DNA of 64,000 nucleotides from Campylobacter sp. US33a (GTDB lineage Bacteria; Campylobacterota; Campylobacteria; Campylobacterales; Campylobacteraceae): NCBI RefSeq assembly GCF_004378855.1, contig NZ_RYYL01000004.1, positions 1 to 64,000 of the forward strand, read 5' to 3'. Shown piece by piece: positions 63,901 to 64,000 of this stretch (position 1 is its first letter; each line of letters starts with the position of its first letter). The notes under the pieces were generated by a model. It saw only the letters and a program-made list of their open reading frames with translations, ran no database searches and was not told where the DNA came from. The position numbers and the translations under genes were made by a program.

Positions 63901-64000
63901 TGATCCTAATACTTTAGAAACTTTAAAAAACAACGAAGACGGTTTGATTTTGGTTGGCGGACATCAAGTTATGGTGGGTTATCTTAATGATAAAGAGAAA
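60920..64000 (+). CDS. aas: Acyl-ACP synthetase / lysophospholipid acyltransferase with fused MFS transporter (LplT-PlsC-Aas), truncated by window end
   Basis: An uninterrupted frame of 1,027 codons runs off the end of the window. Residues 1 to about 410 form an MFS-type membrane domain like the lysophospholipid flippase LplT. A PlsC acyltransferase domain follows, with NHVSFID (H450-x4-D455) and FPEG (518-521). Next comes an AMP-forming acyl-ACP synthetase domain with SSGSEGQPKG (809-818) and YGATET (949-954). Together they would import lysophosphatidylethanolamine and reacylate it. In E. coli LplT and Aas are two proteins; here three functions are in one chain. The C-terminal end lies beyond 64000. 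Confidence 0.85.
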   Translation, partial: MSLLKIYGVIPFLIVGFINAFVDLGHKIIIQNTIYKIYTGPEQLFLISIVNALMILPFIMVLSPSGFLADKFPKNSVMKISAWFSVALTCIICICYFLGAFWLAFVMTFIMGVQSAIYSPAKYGYIKELVGKDLLALGNGAISAVSIVAILAGMSVFSFSFELLYDPNLSDQNAVLRQIAPLGFLLILFAGFELFMAYRLPKLKETLDIKFDKDRYLKGQYLKENIKLITKDKIIWLCVVGIALFWSISQLYLVAFPNFTKSILLEENTFFVQITMACSGIGVIFGSLIAGRFSKNYIELGLIPFGALGVFLATFLTPHFESLYIHSIIFFFFGLCGAFFIIPLNSLMQFYAKENDLGKILAGNNFIQNVSMLVFLIFATLCAYFELRVENLFYFIMLVSFFGACYVVFKLPFSLVRLLVSFAFFQRYDLLVEGFKNVPEKGGVLLLGNHVSFIDWAIVQMAMPRKVHFVMERSIYSKWYIRIFLDRFGVIPVSSGASKGAFELVSSYLKKGEVVCLFPEGVLSRHGHLNEFKAGFEHIGKMLEESESVILPFYIRGLWGSSFSRSDEEFSARHRSLSKRNIAIVFGKIMSIHSTKEEVKSKVFELSFKAWESQCLAMQTIARVWIDNAKRNLSRIAIIDTITGSMTYRRLLALTLMLSLEIKKNTQKFDIKPKQGAYAPPQECVGILLPASMASSMCNLATLIAQKIVVNLNFTAGNKALNAAIENAGIKQIYTSRKFLEKLNNKGVYFEFGTDINWVYMEDIVAEFKAKKLKILSFLAMASFLPSFALKSIFSPQNNNLAVAAILFSSGSEGQPKGVMLNHRNILSNISQISDVLCTKDDDVMLSSLPPFHAFGLSVTTFLPLLDSIISVTFADPTDALGVAKAVAKNNITIMCGTSTFLGIYARNKKLDALMFESLRVVVSGAEKLKSEVRTAFEMKFHKRIYEGYGATETTPVASVNLPNKFDVDYWVCHRGTKEGSVGMPLPGTAVRIVDPNTLETLKNNEDGLILVGGHQVMVGYLNDKEK

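Noticed and set aside
1-64000. Phase-variable poly-G tracts typical of Campylobacter
   Set aside because: No run of eight or more G or C was found; the longest G runs seen are about five.
1-64000. CRISPR array
   Set aside because: No regularly spaced identical repeats were seen; the REP-like copies at 40.0-40.2 kb differ in sequence and orientation.

Overview
The window is strongly AT-rich, gene-dense DNA from an epsilonproteobacterium, almost certainly a Campylobacter close to C. jejuni / C. coli. Diagnostic content includes the LldP-LutABC lactate genes, SdaC/SdaA serine catabolism, an HP1021/Cj1608-type atypical response regulator, the IspDF fusion, the queC/queE/queD genes, and long same-strand runs with 1-14 bp overlaps. 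Gene blocks match several separate C. jejuni NCTC 11168 segments recalled from memory (pst; Cj0076c-0073c; Cj1634c-1638; Cj1625c-1624c; Cj0016; Cj0186c-0195; Cj1605c-1612; Cj0166-0146c), so the order is rearranged relative to that strain.

Layout. 1-195: end of pstB. 263-2701: a large adenine methyltransferase with an N-terminal PD-(D/E)xK-like segment (probable Type IIG restriction-modification), whose ribosome-binding site lies in a hairpin. 2736-7214: L-lactate operon lldP-lutABC (minus). 7392-10546: aroC-rnc-rnhA and a LapB-like TPR protein (minus), divergent from dnaG (10619-12427). 12566-13137: decayed porin gene. 13198-14049: unknown EF-hand-like protein. 14236-14452: broken four-cysteine mini-protein. 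14501-15484: PP-loop ATPase. 15505-16536: ATP-grasp enzyme. 16755-20558: sdaC-sdaA-queC and an acetyltransferase. 20542-20988: DUF411 copper-type protein. 21135-21576: tRNA operon Pro-His-Arg-Arg-Leu (minus).

21813-28378 looks like accessory DNA around terC. It holds a three-gene electron-transfer operon (SHP/DUF1924 monoheme cytochrome, diheme cytochrome, and a cytochrome b561 carrying a second copy of the diheme domain). On the other side of terC is a run of at least five consecutive genes that look like orphan immunity proteins (PoNi/DUF1911, unknown, Imm59-like, ankyrin repeats, acidic unknown) with no toxin gene; two show signs of decay. This is the most unusual part of the window.

28422-36681 is one long minus-strand unit: tig-clpP-degenerate GGDEF protein-def-comM-rmuC-nnr-purN. 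folE-fliI (plus) ends at a strong terminator shared with dapD (minus). Between dapD and mrp is a cluster of REP-like repeats. 41440-46520: ispDF-(HP1021-like regulator)-sat-pgpA, rpsT, prfA. 46515-59381: miaA (minus), then a plus-strand run ubiA-like, two conserved unknowns, moaA, queE, queD, lipoprotein, membrane protein, rsmE, rpmE, rsmI, rlmB-like, RodZ-like, periplasmic protein, aminotransferase, hom, yraN, followed by trxA and trxB. The window ends inside a very large LplT-PlsC-Aas fusion (60920 onward).

Together the conserved genes cover organic-acid and serine use, queuosine/folate/molybdopterin cofactors, isoprenoid precursors, protein quality control and thioredoxin redox chemistry. 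The novelty is concentrated in 12.5-14.5 kb, 21.8-28.4 kb and the 40.0-40.2 kb repeat patch.
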